Assembly: GCA_018907035.1 (NCBI GenBank)
Contig: JACCIC010000001.1
Span: forward strand, 7,101,501 to 7,165,500
Origin: Sycobia sp. Sy_11
Taxonomy: Eukaryota > Arthropoda > Insecta > Hymenoptera > Epichrysomallidae
DNA length: 64,000 bases
Reading direction: 5' to 3'
The translations under genes and the position numbers were made by a program. Numbering within the stretch: the first letter of the stretch is position 1; each line of letters opens with the position of its first letter. The notes below the pieces were generated by a model. The model did not search any database. It worked only from the letters and a program-made list of their open reading frames with translations, and was not told the DNA's origin. Positions 63,415 through 64,000 of this stretch are shown piece by piece.

Positions 63415-63750
63415 ACAATGAAAATTAACTATGCATATTTCTCAAAATATGAAACAAAATATAATTTACTATTAAGAAGATTACCGAAGACTACAGCTTC
63501 GTGAAGTTACTCAGGATCTCCATAAAACTACGACAATACTTCAGCTTTTGCAAAATAGAGTACTGCTTTCTACTTTACACAATATTCCACCCTCCGTTTA
63601 TTTATAATCATAATAGTAATATAAATTGTAAATTTCATCTACTCATCATTTTCCGAACATGGTGGGAAATCACTCCTTTGTTTCGAATATTCTTCCTTTA
63701 AATATCAATTCTCTTATATTCTGCATTGTGTTACTCACTATGACCTTTCA

Positions 63751-63866
<116 letters not shown>

Positions 63867-63889
63867 TCTCTATGTCTATCTCTCTCCGG

Positions 63890-64000
63890 GATTCCAAACA
63901 CACTATCGTTTTCCCTTAACAGCGTACTCCCGTTTATACATTGGGCGAGAGAACGCGCGCCAGCGCGCTTTTGGTTGGCACGCTTCACGGAAGGACGGGG
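63890..64000. other. start of a GC-rich island cut by the window end
   Basis: GC-rich sequence with the inverted repeat GCGCGCCAGCGCGC near 63955-63968; continues past the window. Confidence 0.4.

Overview
This window is AT-rich insect nuclear DNA, most likely from a hymenopteran and probably an ant. The grounds are the spliced secreted serine protease with short consensus introns, many fossils of several mariner lineages, an R1-clade retrotransposon, a BEL/Pao LTR retrotransposon, a piggyBac relic, and long TA and GA/CT microsatellites set against sharply bounded GC-rich islands. The species call is inference; no ribosomal or mitochondrial marker is present.

Only one host protein-coding gene can be supported: a four-exon S1-family serine protease on the minus strand (coding 22802 down to 15762, 314 codons, intact). 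It has a signal peptide exon, His, Asp and Ser catalytic residues and a polyadenylation signal. Its 4.35-kb third intron holds a decayed DUF4817-type DNA transposon that contains an inverted minisatellite.

The rest is largely a transposon graveyard. Left part: an irritans-like mariner (732-1967), a second mariner fossil (about 2090-2731), a third flanked by direct repeats (about 3700-4690), a GC-rich island with a (CT)n tract (about 6520-7690), and a broken R1-clade non-LTR element on the minus strand (about 8160-13040). Centre: a mariner fossil (about 28200-28890), then a piggyBac relic (about 33380-36110) split by a mariner (34376-35636), with the TA duplication still visible. A BEL/Pao element follows (37295-43983) with 626-bp LTRs that look identical and a 5-bp target duplication, but its interior is deleted and frameshifted. 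Right part: a second copy of the irritans-like mariner, inserted in a TA array (46731-47987), and two more mariner fossils (about 48060-48640 and 59560-60010).

GC-rich islands recur at about 6.5-7.7, 27.5, 29.5-30.3, 44.3-44.8, 49.6-49.9, 53.0-54.3, 55.9-56.2, 57.7-58.5, 61.5-62.7 and 63.9 kb. Most lie next to long GA/CT tracts. A few carry good splice-donor sequences. They could be promoters, untranslated first exons or enhancers of a gene extending outside the window, but no coding exon could be assigned to them. I found no new biochemical system. The most informative observations are the nested and datable insertions, the unusual pocket residues of the protease, and the island/GA-tract architecture.
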